Source: Pseudoxanthomonas daejeonensis
GTDB lineage: Bacteria; Pseudomonadota; Gammaproteobacteria; Xanthomonadales; Xanthomonadaceae
NCBI RefSeq assembly: GCF_010093205.1
Contig: NZ_PDWN01000003.1
Coordinates: 186,001-250,000 of the forward strand
Length of the DNA stretch: 64,000 nt
Direction of reading: 5' to 3'
The translations under genes and the position numbers were made by a program. The notes beneath the pieces were generated by a model that was given only the letters and a program-made list of their open reading frames with translations, was not told where the DNA came from and made no database searches. Below are positions 12,278-20,065 of the stretch, in pieces. How positions within the stretch are numbered: the stretch's first letter is position 1; each line of letters begins with the position of its first letter.

Positions 12278-13242
12278 TGGCGACCATCACCCTGCTGCTG
12301 CCGGAGCGGACGCGTTTGCCGGGTCCGTTGCCGGCGGCGATCGGCCGGGTGCTGGGACGTGCCGACCGCCGGGACGGTGAAGCCGGCGCGCGTGCGCAGC
12401 TGCGCCGCCATTTCCGCCTGTTGCCCGACCACTGGCCGGTCGCCGCGCTGACCCGGCTGGTGGATGCCGGCGACAACGCGGCCGGTGCCGGCGGCAATGC
12501 GGCGGACGTGTGGCTGCGCGCCGACCCGGCGCATATCGCACCCGACATCAACGGCGCGCGCCTGCTCGGATGGGGCGAGGGGCTGGGCATCGAGGCGCAG
12601 GACGCGCGCGCTTTCCTGCCCGCGCTGCGGCCCCTGTTCGGCGACGCCGGCTTCCAGCTCGATGCGCCGCATCCCGCGCGCTGGTACCTGCGCCTGCCAG
12701 AGGGCACGCGCCTGCCGGCGCTGCCGGGTCCCGACGAAGCGTTGGGCGAAGACCTGTTCGCCACGTTGCCGCAGGGCGACGATGCCGCTGCGCGCCGCTG
12801 GCGCGCCCTGATCACCGAAGTGCAGGTCGTGCTGCACCAGCATCCGCACAACCGCGAACGCGCCGCGCAGGGCAAGCCCGCGATCAATGCGCTGTGGTTC
12901 TGGGGTGCGGGCAGGCTGCCCACGGCAGTGGAGTCGCGTTACCTGCACGTGCGCAGCCCGGACACGCTCCTGCAGGCGCTCGCGCGCATGGCCGGTGCGG
13001 CGATCAGTGCACCGGATGGCGCCGAGGGTGCACCGGCCGGCGACAGCCTGGTCGACATGCGGCGGATGCGCAGCCTGGACCTGCTGGGCACGCAGGTGTT
13101 GCCGCCGCTGCTGGAGTCGATGGCGCGGCGCGAGTTCGACGCGCTGGAGCTGGATTTCGAGGACGGCACCCGGTTGGGCCTGCACCATGGCCAGCGGCGC
13201 TGGCAGTTCTGGCGCACTCCGATGCCCGCGCTGGCGCCCTGA
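12277..13242 (+). CDS. rpfE: RpfE-type protein (COG4255-like), function not established
   Basis: The protein is 321 aa, cytoplasmic, without membrane segments. The recognisable block is the central 'INALWFWGAGRLPT' motif after a helix rich in VLHQHPHN, as in the RpfE family found next to recJ in Xanthomonas. In Xanthomonas campestris rpfE belongs to the rpf region controlling pathogenicity factors and diffusible signal factor. The molecular role is unknown, and similarity to phosphoglycerate mutase-like proteins is sometimes annotated. The call rests on the motif and on synteny (greA-rpfE-recJ, with 1 nt overlaps on both sides). No rpfF, rpfC or rpfG gene is in this window. Confidence 0.78.
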   Translation: MATITLLLPERTRLPGPLPAAIGRVLGRADRRDGEAGARAQLRRHFRLLPDHWPVAALTRLVDAGDNAAGAGGNAADVWLRADPAHIAPDINGARLLGWGEGLGIEAQDARAFLPALRPLFGDAGFQLDAPHPARWYLRLPEGTRLPALPGPDEALGEDLFATLPQGDDAAARRWRALITEVQVVLHQHPHNRERAAQGKPAINALWFWGAGRLPTAVESRYLHVRSPDTLLQALARMAGAAISAPDGAEGAPAGDSLVDMRRMRSLDLLGTQVLPPLLESMARREFDALELDFEDGTRLGLHHGQRRWQFWRTPMPALAP

Positions 13243-14966
13243 TGGCTGCGCCGCGGATCGTCCGTCGCGCCGAGGTGGACATCGGTGGCCCGTGGCCGGA
13301 TTCGATCCCGCCGCTGCTGCGTCGCCTGTACGCCGCCCGCGGCGCCGGCAGCCCCGACCTGGCGCGTCCACGCTTGTCCGGCCTCCTGCCCCCCGATGCG
13401 ATGGAGGGAATGGACCTCGCCACTTCACTGCTGCAGGCGGCGATGGCGGAGGACCGCCACATCGTGGTGGTCGGCGATTTCGACTGCGATGGCGCCACCG
13501 CCTGCGCCACCGGCGTGCGCGGACTGCGCCTGCTCGGCGCACGGCGGGTGTCGTACGCGGTGCCCAACCGCATGGTCCACGGCTACGGCCTGTCGCCGGC
13601 GCTGGTGGAAGAGCTTGCCGCCCTGCAGCCCGACCTGCTGCTGACCGTCGACCATGGCATTGCCTGCCACGCCGGCATCGAGGCAGCGCGTGCCCATGGC
13701 TGGCAGGTCGTGGTCACCGACCACCACCTGCCCGGGCCGCGCTTGCCGGCTGCCGATGCGATCGTCAATCCGAACCTGCCCGGCGATGCGTTCCCGAGCA
13801 AGGCGCTGGCCGGCGTGGGCGTGGTGTTCTACCTGCTGCTCGCACTACGGCGAAAGCTGCGCGACGCCGGTGCGTTCGAAGGTGGCGAGGCGCCCGACCT
13901 GGGCGCGCTGCTGGACCTGGTAGCGGTCGGCACCGTCGCCGACCTGGTGCCGCTGGATGCGAACAATCGCACGCTGGTGGCAGCAGGCCTGCGCCGCCTG
14001 CGCTCGGGCCAGGGCTGCGCAGGCTTGAATGCGCTGATCGCAGCATGCGGTCGCGAACAGGCGCGGCTGACCGCCAGCGACATCGGTTTCGCGATCGGGC
14101 CGCGACTCAACGCCGCCGGGCGGCTCGAGGACATGGCGCTGGGCATCGAATGCCTGCTGACCGACGATGCGCAACGCGCGGGCGAGCTGGCCACACTGCT
14201 CAACGGCATCAATGCCGAGCGCCGTGCCGTGCAGCAGGACATGACCGACGATGCCGAAGCCGCATTGTCGCGGGCGATGCTGGCGGAAACGGACGTGCCG
14301 CTGGCGCCGTGCCTGTTCGACGCGGAGTGGCACCCCGGGGTGATCGGGCTGGTCGCCTCGAAGATGAAGGAACGGCTGCACCGTCCGGTGCTCGCCTTCG
14401 CCCCGTCCGAGCCCGGCAGCGACCTGCTGCGCGGTTCGGCGCGGTCGATTCCCGGCTTCCATATCCGCGATGCGCTGGCGGCGGTGGATGCGGCGAACCC
14501 CGATCTGGTCCAGCGCTTCGGTGGCCATGCGATGGCCGCGGGCCTGACCCTGGCGCTGGCCAACCTGCCCGCGTTCGAACAGGCCTGGCAGGCACATGCC
14601 GCGCAGGTGCTCGACGACGGCCTGCTGCAGGCCGAAATGCTCAGCGATGGCGAGCTGCGCCCGCAGGAGTTCGACCGCTTCCATGCCGAGGCACTGCGCG
14701 ACGGCGGGCCGTGGGGGCAGGGATTCCCCGAGCCGCTGTTCGACGGGCTGTTCGAGGTGCTGGACTGGCGCGTGGTTGGCGAGCGCCACCTCAAGCTGAC
14801 GCTGCGGCATCCCGACAGGCGCGAGCCGCTGGCGGCGATCCACTTCGGTGGCTGGCAGGGGCAGCCACCTTCGACCCATGCGCACCTCGCGTACCGCCTG
14901 GCGCCGGACGACTACCGCGGCGGGCAGGCGGTCCAGCTCGTCGTGGAGCATCGCGCCCAGGCCTGA
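13242..14966 (+). CDS. recJ: single-stranded-DNA-specific 5'-3' exonuclease RecJ
   Basis: The protein is 574 aa, the family size. DHH motifs appear in order: VVGDFDCDGATAC (motif I, with Cys where E. coli has Ala), VDHG, and VTDHHLPGP with the DHH triad. The DHHA1 domain has SIPGFHIRDAL and RFGGHAMAAGLTL, and the OB-fold tail closes the protein. It degrades 5'-tailed single-stranded DNA in RecFOR recombination, mismatch and base-excision repair. The ATG overlaps the rpfE stop (TGATG). It is the last gene of the carA-to-recJ run and converges on the acyltransferase gene, 21 nt away. Confidence 0.95.
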   Translation: MAAPRIVRRAEVDIGGPWPDSIPPLLRRLYAARGAGSPDLARPRLSGLLPPDAMEGMDLATSLLQAAMAEDRHIVVVGDFDCDGATACATGVRGLRLLGARRVSYAVPNRMVHGYGLSPALVEELAALQPDLLLTVDHGIACHAGIEAARAHGWQVVVTDHHLPGPRLPAADAIVNPNLPGDAFPSKALAGVGVVFYLLLALRRKLRDAGAFEGGEAPDLGALLDLVAVGTVADLVPLDANNRTLVAAGLRRLRSGQGCAGLNALIAACGREQARLTASDIGFAIGPRLNAAGRLEDMALGIECLLTDDAQRAGELATLLNGINAERRAVQQDMTDDAEAALSRAMLAETDVPLAPCLFDAEWHPGVIGLVASKMKERLHRPVLAFAPSEPGSDLLRGSARSIPGFHIRDALAAVDAANPDLVQRFGGHAMAAGLTLALANLPAFEQAWQAHAAQVLDDGLLQAEMLSDGELRPQEFDRFHAEALRDGGPWGQGFPEPLFDGLFEVLDWRVVGERHLKLTLRHPDRREPLAAIHFGGWQGQPPSTHAHLAYRLAPDDYRGGQAVQLVVEHRAQA

Positions 14967-14987
14967 CGGGGCGCTGCCCGTCCCGCG

Positions 14988-16184
14988 TCACGCAGCTTCC
15001 GGATGATCCTCGTGCCGTGGCACCCGGGTGCGCGGCGCGGCGCGCTTCAATCCGAACAGCGGTCGCAACCAGCCGATCCTGCGGACGATTCCGTAGGCCA
15101 CGAAGCACAGCGCGAAGGTGGCGAGCACCAGCAGCGGTCCTTCCAGCAGTACCGGCAGGTCCAGCGGGCGCAGGTACACGGCGAGCAGCACGATCACCGT
15201 CTGGTGGAGGATGTAGACCGGGAACACCGCTTCGGCCAGCCAGCGCCGCGCCGGGCTGTCGGCGGGTGCATGCCGCCGGGCGAAGCCGAGGATCGCCACG
15301 ATCGCGCCCCACTGCTGCACCGACCACAGCAGGCGCTGCAGCTGGCGCAGGTATTCCGGCGGTTCCGTTCCGTCGCTGTAGTGGCCGAAGTACCAGGCGA
15401 TGAAGGCCCAGCTGGCGAGCGTCGCCGCGAGTGCGGCCCAGCGGGCGCGCTCGATCCGTTCCCACAGCGGGCCGGGCCGGGCGATGGCGAAGCCGAGCAG
15501 GAACAGCGGCAGGTACTGGGCGTGGTTGTACCAGTCGTCGACCAGGGCATGGGTCGATTCGAAGCGGGCAACGAGCAGGAAGCGCGCCGCGGCCAGCCAG
15601 GCCAGCGGCCACAGCAGTCCGGCCGGATGCGACAGCAGGGCGCGCAGGCGCTCGGCCACGGTCCCGGTCGCGCCGGGCGCGAAGCGCAGCAGCACCCACA
15701 GGACCACCGTGTAGCACCACAGGTAGGCGACGAACCATAGGTGGTTCCAGGTCGGCAGGTCCAGGCAGTCGCCGTCGCGGCAGAACGTACCGTCGCCGGC
15801 CAGGTAGCGCGCCCAGAATGCCAGGTAGCCGTCGTGATAGCCGCCGGGAAGCTTCTCGACCACCTCGAAGTAGGACTGCGGCGGCACGATCACCAGCATG
15901 CCGAACACCAGCGGCAGCAGCAGGCGCCACGAGCGCGGGCCGACGAAGCGGGCGCCGTCGCGCCGGCAACGGTCCCAGAGGAACGCGGTCGCCGCGCCGG
16001 AGACCAGGAACAGCAGCGACAGCCGCCAGGGCGAGGACAGCAGCATCAGCGGCTCCAGCGCGTGGCTGGCGTGCGGGCTGTTCACATGCCAGTCCCAGGT
16101 CACGTAATACATGCCGACGTGATAGAGGACGAGCACGCCGAAGGCGCAGATGCGGATCCAGTCGAGGTCGTAGCGGCGTTCCAT
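14988..16184 (-). CDS. acyltransferase 3 family (OpgC-like) multispanning membrane protein
   Basis: The protein is 398 aa with about ten hydrophobic segments. It starts MERRYDLDWIRICAFGVLVL, the usual opening of acyltransferase 3 proteins, where 'DWIR' precedes the first membrane helix and a His follows in 'LYHVGMYY'. The C-terminal helices include FPVYILHQTVIVLL, another family hallmark. Members transfer acyl or succinyl groups to envelope glycans, but the acceptor here is unknown. The start at 16184 is preferred over an upstream in-frame ATG that would add 58 Pro/Arg-rich residues. It is divergent from the LytTR regulator, which may control it (inference). Confidence 0.85.
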   Translation of the reverse strand: MERRYDLDWIRICAFGVLVLYHVGMYYVTWDWHVNSPHASHALEPLMLLSSPWRLSLLFLVSGAATAFLWDRCRRDGARFVGPRSWRLLLPLVFGMLVIVPPQSYFEVVEKLPGGYHDGYLAFWARYLAGDGTFCRDGDCLDLPTWNHLWFVAYLWCYTVVLWVLLRFAPGATGTVAERLRALLSHPAGLLWPLAWLAAARFLLVARFESTHALVDDWYNHAQYLPLFLLGFAIARPGPLWERIERARWAALAATLASWAFIAWYFGHYSDGTEPPEYLRQLQRLLWSVQQWGAIVAILGFARRHAPADSPARRWLAEAVFPVYILHQTVIVLLAVYLRPLDLPVLLEGPLLVLATFALCFVAYGIVRRIGWLRPLFGLKRAAPRTRVPRHEDHPEAA

Positions 16185-16325
16185 GGGCGGCGTTCGGCGG
16201 GGCGGGGCGCCCAAGGTGCATCCGTCAGGCACGCCGCGTGCTGGAGAGGTGACCGGTGGCGGGGCGGGAGGGACGAATCGTGGACCGCAGTGACGGGCCG
16301 GCTGGGGCGATGGCGGCGCGCTCCG

Positions 16326-16331
16326 TAGAAT
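16326..16331 (+). promoter_or_regulatory. -10 element TAGAAT for a leaderless LytTR transcript
   Basis: TAGAAT ends 7 nt before the ATG at 16339, so transcription should start at or next to the start codon. No ribosome-binding site fits in between. A -35 is not evident. Confidence 0.55.
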
Positions 16332-16338
16332 GCGCGGC

Positions 16339-17220
16339 ATGTCCGTGACCCGTCCCACGCCGTACGAACGCTACCTGCCCTGGCGCCGCTGGATGGAGGT
16401 CGGGTACTGGGTCGGCATGACCGTCGTGAATGCGGTCGGCAACAGCTACACGGTGATCGTCGACATCCGCAAGAACGGACTGGGATACGCGGCGTGGGAG
16501 CCGGTGGTCTGGGAGTGGTCGAGCGGACTGATGTGGCTGGCGCTGGTGTGGCCGATCGTCTGGTTCAGCCGCCGCTTCCCGATCCACTGGGACAACTGGT
16601 GGCGGCAGCTGCCCTGGCATTTCCTGGCCAGCGTGGTGGTATCGCTCGTCCACGTGCTGGGGATGGTCGGCCTGCGTACGCTGGCCTATGCAAGCCAGGG
16701 CCAGGTCTACGAGTTCGGCGACTGGCCGCGCGAGCTGTTCTACGAGTACGTCAAGGATGTGCGCAGCTACATCGGCATCGTGGTGCTGGTCAGCTTCTAC
16801 CGGCTGCTGCTGCGGCGCCTGCAGGGCGAGGCCAGCCTGCTCTCCGAACCGGACGAGGGACCGCCGGTGGAGCCGGTCGAGCGCCCCGAGCGCTTCCTGG
16901 TGCGCAAGCTGGGCCGCGAGTTCCTGGTCGCCGCCGGCGACATCGAATGGCTGCAGGCGTCCGGCAACTACGTGAACCTGCGCGTGCGCGGCCACGACTA
17001 CCCGCTGCGGACCACGATCGCCGGGATCGAGGCCCGCCTGGATCCGCGCGTGTTCGCCCGCGTCCACCGCAGCTACATCGTCAACCTCGGCCAGGTCGCC
17101 TCGATCGAGCCGCTGGATGCGGGCGAGGCGCGCCTGCACCTGCGCGACGGCACCGTGCTGCCCTGCAGCCGCCGCCATCGGCAGGAACTACGCGAGCGCA
17201 TCGACAGCGGCGCCAGCTGA
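16339..17220 (+). CDS. LytTR-family DNA-binding regulator with N-terminal membrane domain
   Basis: The protein is 293 aa. Residues about 20-160 hold four hydrophobic segments. The C-terminal LytTR domain (about 190-290) shows FLVAAGDIEWLQASGNYVNL, LDPRVFARVHRSYIVNLGQV and LPCSRRHRQ, the standard DNA-contacting features. There is no receiver domain, so sensing must come from the membrane part or from a partner. An ATG 9 nt upstream (16330) lies inside the -10 box and cannot be the start. The gene is divergent from the acyltransferase at 14988-16184 and followed by a REP-like dyad. Confidence 0.88.
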   Translation: MSVTRPTPYERYLPWRRWMEVGYWVGMTVVNAVGNSYTVIVDIRKNGLGYAAWEPVVWEWSSGLMWLALVWPIVWFSRRFPIHWDNWWRQLPWHFLASVVVSLVHVLGMVGLRTLAYASQGQVYEFGDWPRELFYEYVKDVRSYIGIVVLVSFYRLLLRRLQGEASLLSEPDEGPPVEPVERPERFLVRKLGREFLVAAGDIEWLQASGNYVNLRVRGHDYPLRTTIAGIEARLDPRVFARVHRSYIVNLGQVASIEPLDAGEARLHLRDGTVLPCSRRHRQELRERIDSGAS

Positions 17221-17274
17221 TCCTTCGCCGCGACCGGCCTTCCGGGCGGATCCTTCCGGCGGCCGGGGCGTCCC

Positions 17275-17346
17275 GTGGAGCAGGGCTTGCCCGGCTGCTG
17301 CCTCCAAAGCCCTGCGATGAAGGCAGCCGGCGAGGTCCGGCTCTAC
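17275..17346. repeat. GTAG-type REP-like inverted pair (dyad)
   Basis: The left arm (17275-17302, beginning GTGGAGCAGGGCTTGCCCGG) and the reverse complement of the right arm (17322-17346, beginning GTAGAGCCGGACCTCGCCGG) align at most positions. Each arm alone forms a small hairpin (AGCCGG/CCGGCT in the right arm). The pair resembles GTAG-headed REP elements of Stenotrophomonas. It lies between the LytTR and fumarase genes and may also end transcription. Confidence 0.6.
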
Positions 17347-17401
17347 GCGACACGGAACGCCCCGTGTCGCCCGTACGACCGGCCGGGACGCTGGTTTGGC
17401 C

Positions 17402-17442
17402 TAAAATGGGCGGGTTATCCGCCCGCCATGAGCCAGCCGTGA
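17402..17442 (+). promoter_or_regulatory. fumarase promoter, leader hairpin and five-codon overlapping upstream frame
   Basis: TAAAAT (17402-17407) is a good -10. It is followed directly by an inverted repeat (GGGCGG, GTTAT, CCGCCC). A tiny frame ATG-AGC-CAG-CCG-TGA (17428-17442) then overlaps the fumarase GTG (17439-17441). No Shine-Dalgarno sequence precedes the GTG, so coupling through the tiny frame is plausible. Confidence 0.5.
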
Positions 17443-18995
17443 CCGCTTCCCGCCCCGCCAGCGCTTCTTCCGCCCCGGTATCGATCCGCCAGGATGACCT
17501 GATCCAGTCCGTCGCCGACGCGCTGCAGTACATCAGCTACTACCACCCGGTCGATTACATCCGGAACCTCGCTGCCGCCTACGAGCGCGAGGAATCGCCG
17601 GCGGCCAAGGACGCGATGGCGCAGATCCTGATCAACTCGCGCATGTGCGCCGAAGGCCACCGCCCGATCTGCCAGGACACCGGCATCGTCACCGTGTTCC
17701 TCGAGATCGGCATGAACGTGCGCTGGGACGACGCGACCATGGGCGTGGAGGACATGGTCAACGAGGGCGTGCGCCGCGCCTACAACCACCCGGACAACAA
17801 GCTGCGCGCCAGCGTGCTGGCCGACCCGGCCGGCAAGCGGCAGAACACCAGGGACAACACCCCCTCGGTGGTCAACGTGAAGGTCGTTCCGGGCAACACC
17901 GTGGACGTGATCGTCGCGGCCAAGGGTGGCGGCTCGGAGGCGAAGTCCAAGTTCGCCATGCTCAATCCATCGGATTCGATCGTCGACTGGGTGCTGAAGA
18001 CCGTGCCGACCATGGGCGCGGGCTGGTGCCCGCCGGGCATGCTCGGCATCGGCATCGGTGGCACCGCCGAGAAGGCGATGCTGCTGGCCAAGGAGGCGCT
18101 GATGGAACCGATCGACATCACCGACCTCAAGGCCCGCGGTGCGTCCAGCCGCGCCGAGGAACTGCGCCTGGAGCTGTACGAGAAGGTCAACGCGCTGGGC
18201 ATCGGCGCGCAGGGCCTGGGCGGCCTGACTACGGTGCTCGACATCAAGGTCAAGGATTACCCGACCCACGCCGCGAACCTGCCAGTGGCACTCATCCCGA
18301 ACTGCGCGGCGACCCGCCATGCGCACTTCACCCTCGACGGCAGCGGCCCGGTTGCACTCGACCCGCCTTCGCTGGAGGACTGGCCGACGCTGACCTACAA
18401 CCCGGCCAACGCACGCCGCGTCGACCTGGACACGATCACCCGCGAGCAGGTGGCGACCTTCAAGCCGGGCGAGGTGCTGCTGCTCAACGGCAAGCTGCTG
18501 ACCGGCCGCGACGCTGCGCACAAGCGCATGATCGACATGCTCAACCGGGGCGAGAAGCTGCCCGTCGATTTCACCAACCGATTCATCTATTACGTCGGCC
18601 CGGTCGATCCGGTACGCGACGAAGTGGTGGGTCCGGCCGGTCCGACCACGGCCACGCGCATGGACAAGTTCACCCGGCAGATGCTCGAGCAGACCGGCCT
18701 GCTGGGCATGGTCGGCAAGTCCGAGCGCGGCGACGCGGCGATCGATGCGATCCGCGACAACAAGGCCGTGTACCTGATGGCCGTCGGCGGCTCGGCCTAC
18801 CTGGTGTCCAAGGCGATCAAGGCCAGCAAGGTGCTCGCCTTCGAGGACCTGGGCATGGAGGCGATCTACGAATTCGAGGTCAAGGACATGCCGGTGACGG
18901 TGGCGGTCGATTCGGCCGGCGAATCGGTGCACAAGACCGGGCCGAAGGAATGGCAGGCGCGGATCGCCGGGATCCCCGTCGTGGTCGAAGCCTGA
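17439..18995 (+). CDS. fumarate hydratase class I (iron-sulfur type)
   Basis: The protein is 518 aa. The N-terminal [4Fe-4S] domain carries Cys78 in RPICQDTGIVTVFLEIG, with further cluster ligands in GAGWCPPGMLGIGIGG and IPNCAATRHAHFTLDG. The C-terminal swivelling domain includes LLLNGKLLTGRDAAHKRM and NRFIYYVGPVDPVRDE. It hydrates fumarate to malate in the TCA cycle. The GTG start at 17439 is chosen because in-frame upstream codons include an ATG lying inside the -10 box (17406). A strong terminator follows the gene. The oxygen-sensitive class I enzyme is alone here; no class II fumC lies in the window. Confidence 0.93.
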   Translation: MTASRPASASSAPVSIRQDDLIQSVADALQYISYYHPVDYIRNLAAAYEREESPAAKDAMAQILINSRMCAEGHRPICQDTGIVTVFLEIGMNVRWDDATMGVEDMVNEGVRRAYNHPDNKLRASVLADPAGKRQNTRDNTPSVVNVKVVPGNTVDVIVAAKGGGSEAKSKFAMLNPSDSIVDWVLKTVPTMGAGWCPPGMLGIGIGGTAEKAMLLAKEALMEPIDITDLKARGASSRAEELRLELYEKVNALGIGAQGLGGLTTVLDIKVKDYPTHAANLPVALIPNCAATRHAHFTLDGSGPVALDPPSLEDWPTLTYNPANARRVDLDTITREQVATFKPGEVLLLNGKLLTGRDAAHKRMIDMLNRGEKLPVDFTNRFIYYVGPVDPVRDEVVGPAGPTTATRMDKFTRQMLEQTGLLGMVGKSERGDAAIDAIRDNKAVYLMAVGGSAYLVSKAIKASKVLAFEDLGMEAIYEFEVKDMPVTVAVDSAGESVHKTGPKEWQARIAGIPVVVEA

Positions 18996-19011
18996 GCCAT
19001 CGCAAAACGCC

Positions 19012-19040
19012 GAAGCCGGCCTCGCGCCGGCTTCTTTCTT
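19012..19040 (+). terminator. rho-independent terminator after fumarase
   Basis: A perfect 9-bp stem GAAGCCGGC/GCCGGCTTC with a 5-nt loop is followed by TTTCTT. Confidence 0.88.
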
Positions 19041-19068
19041 CCCGCACCAGACACAGGAGTCCGCATCG

Positions 19069-19704
19069 ATGTCCGTCGTCCTCTACGGTTCGCCCAGCAC
19101 CGCCTCGCTCGTCGTCCACTGGCTGCTGATCGAACTTGGCATCGAGCACGAACTGCACCAGCTGGATTTCGACCGGCGCGAACAGAAGTCGCCGGAGTAC
19201 CTGGCGATCAATCCCGCCGGCCGCGTGCCGACGCTGCTGGTCGACGGGCAGGTGCTGACCGAATCGGCCGCCATCGCCATGCAGCTGGCCGACCTGCATC
19301 CGCAGGCCGGGCTGGCGCCGGCACCGGGCACCGCCGCGCGCGGCGCCTACTACCGCTGGATGTGCTTCTGCGTGTACACGCTGATGCCGGCGTACCGCGG
19401 CTGGTTCTACGCCGACGAGCCGGCCGGGGAGGCCAATGCCGCGCTGGTCAGGGAGCGTGCGCGGATCCAGCTGGAAGCGGCCTGGCAGCAGGTGGCCGAC
19501 CACCTGGAGCAGGGCGGCCCCTACATGCTCGGCGCGCAGCCCTCGGCGGTGGACTTCGTCCTGACCATGCTGATGCGCTGGTCGCGCAACATGCCGCGCC
19601 CGACCGACGACTGGCCGGTGCTGCGCGATTTCGCGCGGCGCATGAAGGACCGTCCGTCCTTCGCCGAGGTCTACCGGCGCGAGGGGATCAGCGACTGGAC
19701 CTGA
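19069..19704 (+). CDS. glutathione S-transferase family protein
   Basis: The protein is 211 aa. The N-terminal thioredoxin-like domain has YGSPSTASLVVHWLL in the active-site position, INPAGRVPTLLVDG with the cis-proline, and LTESAAI for glutathione binding. The all-helical C-terminal domain begins near residue 90 and ends with a conserved Asp in AQPSAVDFVLTML. The substrate is unknown. It sits between the fumarase terminator and a convergent ArsC-like gene, so it is probably monocistronic. Confidence 0.88.
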   Translation: MSVVLYGSPSTASLVVHWLLIELGIEHELHQLDFDRREQKSPEYLAINPAGRVPTLLVDGQVLTESAAIAMQLADLHPQAGLAPAPGTAARGAYYRWMCFCVYTLMPAYRGWFYADEPAGEANAALVRERARIQLEAAWQQVADHLEQGGPYMLGAQPSAVDFVLTMLMRWSRNMPRPTDDWPVLRDFARRMKDRPSFAEVYRREGISDWT

Positions 19705-19711
19705 GTCCGGA

Positions 19712-20065
19712 TCAGGGCAGCAGCTCCAGTACCGTTTCCGGCGGACGGCAGAGCCGTACGCCACGGCCGCTGATCACCACCGGCCGGTTGATCAGCTGCG
19801 GATGGGCGAGCATGGCGTCGAGCAGCGCATCGTCACTGGCGGCACCCAGTCCCAGCTCCGCGAAAACTGCTTCCTTGTCGCGGACCAGTCCGCGCAGCCC
19901 GAGCCCGCTGTCGGCGGCAACCTGGAGCAGCGTCGCGCGATCGGGAGGCGAGGCCAGGTAGTCGACGACGCGCGGTTCGATCCCGTGCTCGCGCAGCAAC
20001 TGCAAGGCGGCGCGCGAATTGGAGCAGCGCGGGTTGTGCCAGATGGTGACCTCCGTGCCCGCCAT
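19712..20065 (-). CDS. ArsC-like (glutaredoxin-coupled) arsenate reductase family protein
   Basis: The protein is 117 aa. The N-terminus TEVTIWHNPRCSNSRAALQL places the family Cys at position 14 and shows the IWHNPRCSKS-type motif. LINRPVVI near the C-terminus carries the conserved Arg. Members reduce arsenate using glutathione/glutaredoxin, but many of this YffB/ArsC size are of unproven function. The chosen ATG overlaps the phospholipase stop (TGATG) and suggests coupling. An ATG 9 nt upstream is the alternative. No arsenic resistance genes are adjacent. Confidence 0.82.
   Translation of the reverse strand: MAGTEVTIWHNPRCSNSRAALQLLREHGIEPRVVDYLASPPDRATLLQVAADSGLGLRGLVRDKEAVFAELGLGAASDDALLDAMLAHPQLINRPVVISGRGVRLCRPPETVLELLP

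Noticed and set aside
12887-15403. 838-codon plus-strand frame overlapping rpfE and recJ
   Set aside because: Out of frame with both, which carry clear family motifs.
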